Source: an uncultured Erysipelotrichaceae bacterium
GTDB taxonomy: Bacteria; Bacillota_I; Bacilli_A; RF39; UBA660
Assembly: GCA_951801995.1 (NCBI GenBank)
Contig: CATOOY010000007.1
Location: 1-27,093, forward strand
DNA length: 27,093 nt
Reading direction: 5' to 3'
The notes under the pieces are model-generated. The model did no database searches. It had not been told where the DNA came from and saw nothing but the letters and a program-made list of their open reading frames with translations. Positions within the stretch are counted from its first letter, which is position 1; every line of letters begins with the position of its first letter. Below, piece by piece: positions 1-7,833 of this stretch. Position numbers and translations under genes: made by a program.

Positions 1-47
1 TACCGCTTTTTCAATGGGTGATTTTATTTTAAATGTTTATTGTTTTG

Positions 48-56
48 TGTTATAAT
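48..56 (+). promoter_or_regulatory. Extended -10 promoter upstream of the pilin-LRR gene
   Basis: TGT followed by TATAAT at 51-56 is a strong extended -10 element; no clear -35 is visible. It lies about 200 bases before the pilin-LRR start, so the transcript would have a long leader containing a short ORF and a run of ten G. A weaker second -10 (TATGAT, 198-203) lies closer to the gene. Confidence 0.6.
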
Positions 57-79
57 GATAAAAGGAAAGTAGGAACAAG

Positions 80-121
80 ATGTTAACAAATAGTAAAATG
101 GGGGGGGGGCAAATTAGATAA
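80..121 (+). other. Short 13-codon ORF containing a G10 homopolymer
   Basis: The leader holds ATG at 80-82, preceded by a purine-rich AGGAAAGTAGG Shine-Dalgarno-like stretch. The frame reads MLTNSKMGGGQIR and stops at 119-121. Ten consecutive G lie at 100-109. Loss of one G would extend the peptide to 27 residues ending in SYIQDG; gain of one G would stop it after 12 residues. It may be a leader peptide, a slippage-sensitive switch or the remnant of a gene start. It is listed as a sequence feature, not as a proven gene. Confidence 0.35.
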
Positions 122-257
122 AAGCCTTCTAAATAAATATTTTTCTTATATACAAGATGGATAAAAATAATAAATAACTAGTTAAAATGTAAAAAAATAT
201 GATAAACTAGGTATAGTAAAGAAAATAATAGAAAAAATAGAAGTAAGGAGAATATTT

Positions 258-1484
258 ATGAAGAAAAAAGGATTTACACTAATAGAGCTACTTGCAGTTA
301 TAGTAATACTAGCAGTAATCGCACTTATAAGTGTGCCCATTATATTAAATGTGGTAGAAAAAGCAAGAAAAGGAGCATTTGAAGATTCGGCATATGGAAT
401 AATAGATGCAGCAAAACTATATTATACAGAAGCCTCTTTAGAAAGTAGTAATATAAATGAGACATTTACTTTTCCAAATGATAATAAATTAAAAATATCA
501 GGAACAAAACCAACTAGTGGAAGTGTAGAATTAGATAAAGAAGGAAAAATAGCCTTAGCGATCAGTAATGAAAAATGGTGTGCAATAAAAAGTAAAAATG
601 AAGAAAAAGTCAGTATATTAGATTATAGTGTAGAAAACTGTGTAATACCTATAGAAACAACAGCGGAAATTTGTTTTACAGTAAATGAGACAGGAGAAAT
701 AATTACAGATTATACATGTACAGATAAAAATGTAGTCATTCCAAATAAAATAAAGGGTGTTATAGTAACTGGTATAGGAGAATATGCGTTTGCAGAAAAT
801 GAGTTAACCAATGTAACGATACCAAATAGTGTAACAGAAATAGGAGATGGTGCATTTGGAAAGAATCAATTAACGAGTGTAACAATACCAAATAGTGTAA
901 CTACAATAGGTACTTATGCATTTGCATATAATAAATTAACAAATGTAACAATACCAAATAGTGTAACAACAATAGGAGAGAACACATTTTATTTTAATAA
1001 ATTAAGGAGCATAGAAATACCAAATAGTGTAACATCTTTAGGGCGTTATGCCTTTGCAGGAAATCAACTTCAAAGTGCAGAAATACATGCCAATATAAGA
1101 ACTATACGGGAAGGAACATTTACAATGAATCAACTAAAAACCGTTACAATATCAAGTAGTGTTACAAGTATAGAAGCAAGAGTATTTATTGGTAATCAAC
1201 TCACTAGTGTCAAAATACCAAACAGTGTAACCACAATAGGAGAATCTGCATTTGAAAGCAATCAATTAACGAGTGTAGAGATACCAAATGGTGTAATCAC
1301 AATAGAGAAATATGCATTTAGAAATAATCAATTAACGAGTGTAGAAATACCAAATAGTGTAACCACAATAGGTGATTCTGCTTTTTATGATAATTCATCA
1401 GAGATGAGAGCAGTTATAAATAAGGCAGAAGGAAGTATTGCAGGTAGTCCATGGGGTGCTACAAGTGTAGAATGGAATGGATAG
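258..1484 (+). CDS. Prepilin-like surface protein with BspA-type leucine-rich repeats
   Basis: The 408-aa protein starts with a class III (prepilin) signal: MKKKG, then FTLIE with the conserved Glu at mature position +5, then about 20 hydrophobic residues. It should be processed by a prepilin peptidase and either held in the membrane or assembled into a pilus. After a globular stretch with several Cys (about residues 40-155), residues 170-385 are about nine tandem 22-residue repeats of the form VTIPNSVTTIGxxAFxxNQLTS. This is the LRR_5/BspA family, which in other bacteria is associated with surface adhesion. Repeats 5 and 6 are the most diverged. The end (GSPWGATSVEWNG) is typical for such proteins. 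The RBS GTAAGGAGAA fixes the start. Ile is mostly ATA, unlike the housekeeping genes downstream, which favour ATT, so transfer or different selection is possible. The ligand is unknown. Confidence 0.85.
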   Translation: MKKKGFTLIELLAVIVILAVIALISVPIILNVVEKARKGAFEDSAYGIIDAAKLYYTEASLESSNINETFTFPNDNKLKISGTKPTSGSVELDKEGKIALAISNEKWCAIKSKNEEKVSILDYSVENCVIPIETTAEICFTVNETGEIITDYTCTDKNVVIPNKIKGVIVTGIGEYAFAENELTNVTIPNSVTEIGDGAFGKNQLTSVTIPNSVTTIGTYAFAYNKLTNVTIPNSVTTIGENTFYFNKLRSIEIPNSVTSLGRYAFAGNQLQSAEIHANIRTIREGTFTMNQLKTVTISSSVTSIEARVFIGNQLTSVKIPNSVTTIGESAFESNQLTSVEIPNGVITIEKYAFRNNQLTSVEIPNSVTTIGDSAFYDNSSEMRAVINKAEGSIAGSPWGATSVEWNG

Positions 1485-1635
1485 TATATAAGGAAAATGA
1501 TAAATTGGATATACAAATTGTACCTTAATAATTTTTATATTTTACCAAATTTCATAAGATGTATTTATTTTATAAAATTTCAATAAAAAAGCAGTACTCT
1601 CTTTTTTATGAATGTACGACTTTGTCTGCAGTCTG

Positions 1636-1690
1636 AAACTATGTTTTTTAGAAGAAAGATTCATAGTTTTTTTCTTTCTTTTTTTTTTTA
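1636..1690 (+). terminator. Intrinsic terminator after the pilin-LRR gene
   Basis: AAACTATG (1636-1643) pairs with CATAGTTT (1662-1669), followed by a long T-rich tract reaching about 1689. It separates the pilin-LRR gene from pcrA. The rest of the 1485-1721 gap is AT-rich with nothing else recognised. Confidence 0.7.
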
Positions 1691-1694
1691 GTTA

Positions 1695-1703
1695 TGGTAT
1701 GAT
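1695..1703 (+). promoter_or_regulatory. Extended -10 promoter of pcrA
   Basis: TGG plus TATGAT lies directly after the T tract of the preceding terminator, 28 bases before the pcrA ATG. It resembles the other TGnTATAAT promoters in this window. No good -35 is visible. Confidence 0.5.
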
Positions 1704-1730
1704 AAATAAATAGAATTCTAGGTGACTTTT

Positions 1731-3812
1731 ATGAAATTAGATGATTTAAATGAAATGCAAAAAAAAGCTGTAGAAATAACAGAAGGCCCTCTTTTGGTAC
1801 TTGCTGGTGCTGGTAGTGGGAAAACAAAAGTACTTACTACACGTATTGCTTATTTGATAGAAGAAAAAGGTGTAGATCCTAGTTCAATTTTAGCAATTAC
1901 TTTTACGAATAAAGCAGCCAAAGAAATGAAAGAAAGGGTTGTACGAATTTTAGGATCTATTGGTTATGCTATACAAATATCTACTTTTCATTCTTTTGGA
2001 CTTTTTGTTCTTCGAGAAGATTATGAAAAACTTGGTTATGATAAAAATTTTACTATTCTAGATAGTGATGATACTTTAACTGTTATTAAAAAAATTATTA
2101 AAGATATGGATTTAGATCCAAAAGAGTATAATCCAAGAGCGATTCGTTCTAAAATTAGTGGTGCTAAAAATATGCTTTTGGAGCCAAGTGAGTATGAGAA
2201 ATTTGCAGTTACAGAATTTGAAAAAATTGTAGTAAGAGTATATGAAAAGTATAAGCAGAAACTTAAAAGTAATAACTCTTTAGATTTTGATGATTTATTG
2301 ATGCTACCTATTACTTTATTTCGAATGGATCCACTTATTTTAAAGAAATATCAAGAACGTTTTTCTTATATTTTAATTGATGAATATCAAGATACAAATG
2401 AAGCACAATATTTACTAGCTAAAATGATATCTGCTAAATATAAAAATATATGTGTAGTAGGAGATGAAAATCAAAGTATTTATTCTTTTAGAGGTTCTAA
2501 TTATCAAAATATTTTGAATTTCGAAAAAGATTATGATAATGCCAATGTGGTTTTACTTGAAAAAAATTATCGTTCTACACAGACTATTTTAAATGCTGCT
2601 AATAGCGTTATACATCATAATACACAGCGTAAAGATAAATCTCTTTGGACAGAAAATGGGGAAGGTGCTAAAATACATTATTATAGGCTTTCTTCAGAAA
2701 AAGAAGAATCACTTACTATTGTAGATGAAATTCAAAAATTAATACAGAGTGGTGTTTCCAAAGAAAAAATTGCTATTTTATATAGAACAAATGCACAATC
2801 TAGAATTTTGGAAGAAGCTATGCTTAAAAATAATATTCCTTATAAAGTAATAGGTAGTTTTTATTTCTATAATCGAAAAGAAATAAAAGATTTGATTGCT
2901 TATTTAAAGTTATTATACAATCCTAAAGATGATGTGAATTTAATGCGTATTATTAATGTGCCAAAAAGAGGAATTGGACTTAAAAGTATTGCAAAATTAA
3001 GTGATAAGGCATTGTTGCAAAATTGTAGTATGTATGAAGCGATTGAGAGTGGAAAGGAAAAGGATTTTAAAGATGTTATTTTAGAAATCCAGAAACAACA
3101 GGAAAATCTTTCTCTTACAGAACTTATTGATATTATTTTAAACAAAACAGGTATGAAAGCAGAACTAGAGAAGGAAAAAACCATTGAAGCAGAGGTAAGA
3201 CTGGAAAATTTAGAAGAATTTAAATCTATTACTAAGACTTTTGAAGAAAATAATGGTATAATTTCTTTAGAAGCATTTTTAGAAGAGATTAGTTTAGTAG
3301 CAGATGTAGAAGAATATAAAAATAATACAGATGTTGTGACACTTATGACTATTCATTCTGCGAAAGGACTAGAATTTGATTATGTTTTTTTAGCAGGATT
3401 AGAAGAAGGAATTTTCCCACATAATAATTCTCTTATTCATTTAGAAGATATAGAAGAAGAAAGAAGACTTTGTTATGTTGCTATTACTAGAGCTAAAAAA
3501 GAACTTTGGATTACCAATGCTCGTAAACGAATGCTTTTTGGAAACGAGAGTTTTAATCCACCTAGTCGATTTATAGAAGAAATTGATTCTTCTTATTTGG
3601 ATACTATGGAAGTAGAAAAAGAGGAGCCAAAAAATTTCTCTTTTAAAATAGATCCAGATGCTACTTATCAAGTAGGAGATCATATTATTCATGATTCTTT
3701 TGGAGAAGGGATTATTGTGCAAGTAGATAAAATGATTCTTACTGTTGCTTTTTCACATCCTATAGGTATTAAAAAACTTATGAAAGGGCATCAAAGTATT
3801 AGAAAGGTTTGA
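1731..3812 (+). CDS. pcrA: ATP-dependent DNA helicase PcrA (UvrD/Rep family)
   Basis: This 693-aa superfamily 1A 3'-5' helicase acts in DNA repair and plasmid replication and removes proteins from DNA. Visible motifs are Walker A GAGSGKT (about residues 26-32), Walker B DEYQDTN (about 217), motif III QSIYSFRG (about 247), motif V TIHSAKGLEFD (about 540) and motif VI YVAITRAKK. The C-terminal part (YQVGDHIIHDSFGEG...) matches the Tudor-like domain that binds RNA polymerase in Bacillus PcrA. An upstream GTG at 1722 lies inside the AGGTGA ribosome binding site, so ATG at 1731 is the better start. As in Bacillus it is near ligA, but here three genes lie between them. Length is slightly below the usual 720-740 aa. 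Confidence 0.95.
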   Translation: MKLDDLNEMQKKAVEITEGPLLVLAGAGSGKTKVLTTRIAYLIEEKGVDPSSILAITFTNKAAKEMKERVVRILGSIGYAIQISTFHSFGLFVLREDYEKLGYDKNFTILDSDDTLTVIKKIIKDMDLDPKEYNPRAIRSKISGAKNMLLEPSEYEKFAVTEFEKIVVRVYEKYKQKLKSNNSLDFDDLLMLPITLFRMDPLILKKYQERFSYILIDEYQDTNEAQYLLAKMISAKYKNICVVGDENQSIYSFRGSNYQNILNFEKDYDNANVVLLEKNYRSTQTILNAANSVIHHNTQRKDKSLWTENGEGAKIHYYRLSSEKEESLTIVDEIQKLIQSGVSKEKIAILYRTNAQSRILEEAMLKNNIPYKVIGSFYFYNRKEIKDLIAYLKLLYNPKDDVNLMRIINVPKRGIGLKSIAKLSDKALLQNCSMYEAIESGKEKDFKDVILEIQKQQENLSLTELIDIILNKTGMKAELEKEKTIEAEVRLENLEEFKSITKTFEENNGIISLEAFLEEISLVADVEEYKNNTDVVTLMTIHSAKGLEFDYVFLAGLEEGIFPHNNSLIHLEDIEEERRLCYVAITRAKKELWITNARKRMLFGNESFNPPSRFIEEIDSSYLDTMEVEKEEPKNFSFKIDPDATYQVGDHIIHDSFGEGIIVQVDKMILTVAFSHPIGIKKLMKGHQSIRKV

Positions 3813-3816
3813 TATT

Positions 3817-3987
3817 ATGAAAATGATATATGTATTGTCTATTATAGATGAAATAGAGAAAGCTTTAGGAAAATTTAGAGATTGGATAGTAGAAAATTAT
3901 AGCAATCCAATTTTATGGATAGGTCTTTTCTTATTTGGACTTTTTGTTTTCCAAATGACTTTTTCAGCTTTACAAAAAGAAAAGTAG
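3817..3987 (+). CDS. Small single-pass membrane protein (56 aa)
   Basis: This short ORF starts four bases after the pcrA stop and ends nine bases before the RDD-protein gene, which suggests co-transcription. The protein has an amphipathic, charged N-terminal half (IIDEIEKALGKFRDW), then one hydrophobic segment (about residues 31-50, PILWIGLFLFGLFVFQ) and a charged tail, ALQKEK. No family is recognised. Translation of the whole gap between its neighbours, plus the membrane topology, supports a real gene. The RBS is weak and overlaps the pcrA end, so translation is probably coupled. Function unknown. Confidence 0.6.
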   Translation: MKMIYVLSIIDEIEKALGKFRDWIVENYSNPILWIGLFLFGLFVFQMTFSALQKEK

Positions 3988-3996
3988 GATAGTGTT

Positions 3997-4449
3997 ATGC
4001 AAAATAATTATCAATCTTCTTTTTGTTATGCTTCTGTTAGTAAGAGATTTATTGCTTACTTTATTGATTTAATTTGTATTGCATTTCTTTCTTGGCTTAT
4101 TTATTTCATTTTTCAAATATTTAGTTTTTTTATAGGCATTTTAGGTTGGGCTGATTTTATCAGTAGAAATTGGTACTTTTTTGTTTTTCCTATTGTAATA
4201 TTGGTTTCTTATTTTTATTTTACTTTGTTTCCTAGTAGTAGTTTTTCTTCTACTTTGGGACAATTGTTATTGAAAATTAAACAAGTAGATCAAAATGGAA
4301 ATTCTCTTACTTTTGGGAAAGCTAATATAAAATTTTTTGCAACAATTTTGTCTAAAATATTTTATATTGGGTATATTTTTGTTTTCTTTAATGTTTATCA
4401 TCAGACTTTTCATGAAATGCTTACCAATACTTATTTGGTAGAAAGATAA
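3997..4449 (+). CDS. RDD family integral membrane protein
   Basis: The 150-aa protein has the RDD pattern: an N-terminal RFIAYFIDLI segment with conserved Arg and Asp, a first helix at about 17-40, a second at about 60-80, the STLGQLLLKIKQVDQNG stretch after helix 2, and a third helix (about 113-132) before FHEMLTNTYLV. RDD proteins are poorly characterised; some have been linked to ion or solute transport. Last gene of the pcrA unit: the terminator hairpin begins within its stop codon. Function is inferred from the family only. Confidence 0.8.
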   Translation: MQNNYQSSFCYASVSKRFIAYFIDLICIAFLSWLIYFIFQIFSFFIGILGWADFISRNWYFFVFPIVILVSYFYFTLFPSSSFSSTLGQLLLKIKQVDQNGNSLTFGKANIKFFATILSKIFYIGYIFVFFNVYHQTFHEMLTNTYLVER

Positions 4450-4479
4450 AAGCAACCTTATAAATTTAGGTTGCTTTTT
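4448..4479. terminator. Bidirectional intrinsic terminator shared by convergent genes
   Basis: An 11-bp stem, AAAAGCAACCT (4448-4458) with AGGTTGCTTTT (4468-4478), has T-rich sequence on both outer sides. The RDD-gene stop codon (4447-4449) runs into the left arm, and the stop of the minus-strand gene (4458-4460) lies at the loop edge. Both convergent genes therefore end inside one hairpin. Confidence 0.85.
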
Positions 4480-5009
4480 GTGTTTTCTTCTTTTGTCATA
4501 CAATTAAATTTGGCTCTAGCTGCTAGGGCATCTATATAACTTTGTTTTTCAAAATTATTGGGTGTACTTTGTAAAATACAGTTTCCTTTTTCATCATATA
4601 TTTTTCCATCTTCTTCTAGATGGAAATTTCTTTGTTCTGTTGATGTTTGTAGTATAGCTCTTCTTTTGTAAATGGATCCATCCCTACGATAAAATATTTC
4701 CTTTATTAAATAGGGGATTGCATTATTTTTGTGCGTAATTCTTACTTCTCCATTTTCTTCAAAAACAATTCTTTCATTTGTTGTTATAATATTGCCATGG
4801 TAAGTGTTTGTGGCAAGGCCATATGAAAATGGAAAAAATAATTTTCTTACATTTTCTTCTTCGCTTATCATTTTTTTGATATAGACTCCACTATCTGGTT
4901 CTATTAACTCCATTTTTTTAGATGCTGCTAGCTGGCTTTTTATTAAAAAATCACTATTTTGGTCAGGTGTTATTTCATAAAAACCATTTCCAATATTTGT
5001 TTTCCCCAT
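4458..5009 (-). CDS. Uncharacterised 183-aa protein
   Basis: No family is recognised. The start is set by a strong AAAGGAGG six bases before ATG at 5009; a longer frame to 5060 has no such signal. The protein has no signal peptide or membrane segment and should be cytosolic. It is rich in charged residues and beta-type stretches (HGNIITTNERIVFEENGEVRI; IFYRRDGSIYKRR; HLEEDGKIYDEKG) and ends in a basic/polar tail. Two Cys lie near the end. It is transcribed against its neighbours and sits between pcrA and ligA, where Bacillus has no gene, so it is a lineage-specific insertion. A likely -10 (TATTAT preceded by TGC) is near 5038. Confidence 0.7.
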   Translation of the reverse strand: MGKTNIGNGFYEITPDQNSDFLIKSQLAASKKMELIEPDSGVYIKKMISEEENVRKLFFPFSYGLATNTYHGNIITTNERIVFEENGEVRITHKNNAIPYLIKEIFYRRDGSIYKRRAILQTSTEQRNFHLEEDGKIYDEKGNCILQSTPNNFEKQSYIDALAARAKFNCMTKEENTKSNLNL

Positions 5010-5108
5010 TTTATGGCCTCCTTTCTTTTTTATAATAGCATCATTTGCTATAAAAAGCAAACCCTACTTTTTTATTTTATATATATTCTTTATGTTTCAC
5101 ATGTTACA

Positions 5109-5117
5109 TGCTATAAT
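5109..5117 (+). promoter_or_regulatory. Extended -10 promoter of ligA
   Basis: TGC plus TATAAT (5112-5117) lies 15 bases before the ligA start codon. The RBS GGTGATATC follows directly, so the untranslated leader would be very short. A TTTCAC-type -35 is possible but weak. Confidence 0.6.
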
Positions 5118-5132
5118 AATAATGGTGATATC

Positions 5133-7112
5133 ATGACAATAGAGAGAATGAATGAACTTATTTCTATATTAAATGAAGCAAATTATAATTATCATGTCTT
5201 GGATAATCCTACTATTACAGATCAGGAATATGATAATTATTTACGTGATTTAATTATGATTGAAGAAAAGCATCCTGAATGGAAGAGAGAGGATTCCCCT
5301 ACTGTACGTGTTGGTGGGGAAGTTATCACTGGTTTTAATAAAGTTACACATTCTATTCCTATGCTTTCTTTAGGGAATGTTTTTAATGAGGATGAGATTA
5401 TTGCATTTGATGAAAAAGTAAAAAAAATAGTTCCCAATCCTAAGTATGTATGTGAACTTAAAATAGATGGGCTTTCTGTGTCATTGCTTTACAAAGATGG
5501 AAAGCTTGTAAAAGGAGCGACTAGAGGAGATGGAGTTACTGGGGAAGATATTACACATAATGTAAAAACAATTCAGTCTATTCCTTTGACTTTAAAAGAA
5601 AAAGTAGATATAGAAGTTCGTGGTGAAATTTATATGAGTAAGAAGTCTTTTCAAAAAGTAAATGAAGAGAGGTTACAAGCTCATGAATCTACTTTTGCGA
5701 ATCCTAGGAATGCGGCTGCTGGTTCTGTACGTCAACTTGACTCTACTATTGCATCTAAGAGGAATTTAGACTGTCTCATTTATCATTTGCCTAATCCAGA
5801 TGATTATGATATTTTAACGCATAAAGATGCTTTATCTTATATGAAAAAATTAGGATTTGTTACGAATCATCAAAATAATAAACTTGTTTCTAATATAAAA
5901 GGTGTTCTTTCATATATTGCTTATTATACTGAACATCGAATGGAACTTCCTTATGAAATTGATGGTGTTGTTATTAAAGTAAATACTATTTCAGAACAAC
6001 AAAAACTTGGTTTTACTGCACGTACTCCTAAGTGGGCAACAGCTTATAAGTTTCCTGCTACAGAAGTGTTAACTAAACTTGTAGATATTCATTTTACAGT
6101 AGGAAGAACAGGGCAAGTTACTCCCAATGCTGTTTTAGAGCCTGTTTTTTTAATGGGATCTCGTATTTCTAGAGCTACTTTGCATAATGAAGATTATGTT
6201 ATACAAAAAGAAATAAAGATAGGTGATATTGTATCTATTCGTAAGGCAGGAGATGTTATACCAGAAGTAGTAGAAGTAAAAAAGGAAAGAAGAACAGGAG
6301 AAGAAATAGACTTTGTTATGGCAAAGGAATGTCCTATTTGTCATGAAAAGCTTATTCGGAAGGAAAATGAGGCTGCTTATTATTGTGTAAATAATAAATG
6401 TCCAGCTAAAAAAATAGAGGCACTTATCCATTATACAAGCAGATATGCTATGAATATAGAAGGATTTGGAGAAAGTATTGTAGAAGATTTTTATAATATG
6501 GGTTATTTATTAGATTATCCAGATTTCTATAAATTAGAGCAATATCAAGATGAACTTAAAGAATTAGAGGGATTTGGGAATAAGAGTATTTATAATTTAA
6601 TGTATGCGATTGAGAAAAGTAAGCAAAATTCTTTAGAAAGACTTTTATTTGCTTTGGGTATTCGTTATGTGGGTAGTAAAAATGCTAAAATACTTGCTTC
6701 TCATTTTGGAAATATGGATGCATTAATGGGTGCTAGTTATGAAGAACTTGTTGCAATTCGGGATATAGGTGAAATTATTGCAAAAAGTGTTTACGAATTT
6801 TTTAAAAATGATTATAATCAATTTATCATACAAGAATTAAAAAGTTTTGGAGTGAATATGGAATATCTTGGAAAAGTTATATTAGATGATAATTTTTCAA
6901 ATAAGACTTTTGTTCTTACTGGTTCTTTAGATAAAATTACAAGAGAAAAAGCAAAGGAAGAGATTGAATCAAGAGGTGGTAAGACAAGTTCTAGTGTAAG
7001 TGGGAAAACGAGTGTTGTTATTGTAGGGAAAGATCCTGGTAGCAAATATAATAAAGCAAAGGAACTTGGTATTCTTATTTGGAATGAAAATGAATTTTTG
7101 GAAAAACTATAA
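5133..7112 (+). CDS. ligA: NAD-dependent DNA ligase LigA
   Basis: The 659-aa enzyme seals nicks using NAD+, forming a Lys-AMP intermediate. The adenylation motif KIDG is visible with the nucleophile at Lys110. A four-Cys zinc finger follows (Cys400, 403, 418, 423), then helix-hairpin-helix repeats (ELEGFGNKS; ALGIRYVGSKNAKILASHFG; ...IRDIGEIIAKS) and a C-terminal BRCT domain (FVLTGSLDKITREKAKEEIE...VVIVGKDPGSKYNKA). Length is normal for the family. A frame open from 4959 exists, but ATG 5133 directly follows the RBS GGTGATATC and starts the conserved N-terminal domain (NYNYHVLDNPTITDQEYD). It is essential replication and repair machinery. Confidence 0.97.
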   Translation: MTIERMNELISILNEANYNYHVLDNPTITDQEYDNYLRDLIMIEEKHPEWKREDSPTVRVGGEVITGFNKVTHSIPMLSLGNVFNEDEIIAFDEKVKKIVPNPKYVCELKIDGLSVSLLYKDGKLVKGATRGDGVTGEDITHNVKTIQSIPLTLKEKVDIEVRGEIYMSKKSFQKVNEERLQAHESTFANPRNAAAGSVRQLDSTIASKRNLDCLIYHLPNPDDYDILTHKDALSYMKKLGFVTNHQNNKLVSNIKGVLSYIAYYTEHRMELPYEIDGVVIKVNTISEQQKLGFTARTPKWATAYKFPATEVLTKLVDIHFTVGRTGQVTPNAVLEPVFLMGSRISRATLHNEDYVIQKEIKIGDIVSIRKAGDVIPEVVEVKKERRTGEEIDFVMAKECPICHEKLIRKENEAAYYCVNNKCPAKKIEALIHYTSRYAMNIEGFGESIVEDFYNMGYLLDYPDFYKLEQYQDELKELEGFGNKSIYNLMYAIEKSKQNSLERLLFALGIRYVGSKNAKILASHFGNMDALMGASYEELVAIRDIGEIIAKSVYEFFKNDYNQFIIQELKSFGVNMEYLGKVILDDNFSNKTFVLTGSLDKITREKAKEEIESRGGKTSSSVSGKTSVVIVGKDPGSKYNKAKELGILIWNENEFLEKL

Positions 7113-7166
7113 TTTGCAAAAGATTGGAAGATAGGATATACTTTAGATAGAAGTGGACGGGATATA

Positions 7167-7739
7167 ATGAATAATTTTAAAACCTATGCTTTTACTTCTC
7201 CACATTTGTTAAAAAAGGTAAAAATTGTTACAATAGGATTTGCTGTTATTAGTTGTGTGGTAACAGGTTGTAAGCAAAAAGTAGATGAGGCTTATCAAAA
7301 GGTTTATACTTCTGTAGAGGTTGTAAGTGGAGATACACTTTACTCTATTGCAAAACGGGAAATTGATTATCAAGTATATGATGATATTTATGCGTATATT
7401 GAAGAAATTAAAAAGATGAATGGTTTACTTAGTGATACGATTGTGGAAGGAAGCTTTCTTATTATACCTAAAATTGTAACAGATGAAGAATTAGATATGA
7501 TAAGTGAAGAGAAAGAAACTGTTTTAATTTCCTATCTTGTAAAGGAGAAAGATACACTTGCTGATATTGCTAGTTTCTTTGATGACTCTGTTGCAGCTAT
7601 TTGTGAAAGAAATGATATTGCTTATTTTGATGCTTTAGAAGTTGGTTCTCTTCTTTCTATTGAAACAACAAAAGAAAAAAATGAGATGTATCGTTTTGAA
7701 CAATTTAAAAAGGGAGAATCTTCTTATAGACGAAAATAG
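7167..7739 (+). CDS. LysM-domain lipoprotein or membrane-anchored protein
   Basis: The 190-aa protein follows ligA by 54 bases. A basic N-terminus is followed by a hydrophobic segment (about 18-34) ending in VVTGC, a plausible lipobox with Cys35, so it is likely tethered outside the membrane. Two LysM-like peptidoglycan-binding modules are visible: VVSGDTLYSIAKREI...SFLIIPKI (about 51-103) and YLVKEKDTLADIASFFD...GSLLSIE (about 124-168). No catalytic domain is present, so it may be a wall-binding adaptor. The second LysM is the cleaner one. The RBS before ATG is weak (GGACGGGATATA). A terminator follows. Confidence 0.75.
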   Translation: MNNFKTYAFTSPHLLKKVKIVTIGFAVISCVVTGCKQKVDEAYQKVYTSVEVVSGDTLYSIAKREIDYQVYDDIYAYIEEIKKMNGLLSDTIVEGSFLIIPKIVTDEELDMISEEKETVLISYLVKEKDTLADIASFFDDSVAAICERNDIAYFDALEVGSLLSIETTKEKNEMYRFEQFKKGESSYRRK

Positions 7740-7753
7740 ATTTATTATTTAAA

Positions 7754-7777
7754 CGAGTGTCAAGCACTCGCTTTTTT
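7754..7777 (+). terminator. Intrinsic terminator after the ligA-LysM unit
   Basis: CGAGTG (7754-7759) and CACTCG (7765-7770) form a GC-rich stem with a five-base loop, followed by CTTTTTTC. It cleanly separates this unit from the pfl operon. Confidence 0.85.
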
Positions 7778-7797
7778 CTTATATATTTTTGTTTTTA

Positions 7798-7806
7798 TGG
7801 TATAAT
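7798..7806 (+). promoter_or_regulatory. Extended -10 promoter of the pfl operon
   Basis: TGG plus TATAAT (7801-7806) lies 27 bases before pflB, and the RBS GAAGG is at about 7822-7827. The -35 region is AT-rich without a good match. Confidence 0.65.
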
Positions 7807-7833
7807 AATTAAAGAATAGAAAGAAGGTAGTTT

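Noticed and set aside
821..1390. 66-base DNA repeats as a CRISPR or satellite array
   Set aside because: The period is exactly 22 codons and the units encode leucine-rich repeats, so they are protein repeats.
1722..1730. GTG start for pcrA
   Set aside because: The GTG is part of the AGGTGA ribosome binding site; ATG 1731 has proper spacing. The same reasoning rejects GTG 24557 for the kinase gene.
2900..3722. Open frames of about 93-94 codons antisense to pcrA
   Set aside because: They oppose a well-conserved helicase gene and have Ser/Phe-rich, low-complexity products typical of antisense frames in AT-rich coding DNA, and no RBS context was convincing.
4959..5132. Extended N-terminus of LigA
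   Set aside because: The extension is hydrophobic and Tyr/Phe-rich, overlaps the opposing gene's RBS and both promoters, and is not part of the ligase fold.
6150..6431. 93-codon antisense frame in ligA
   Set aside because: The product is Phe/Tyr/Ser-rich low complexity and overlaps the zinc-finger region of LigA; it is a mirror of coding bias.
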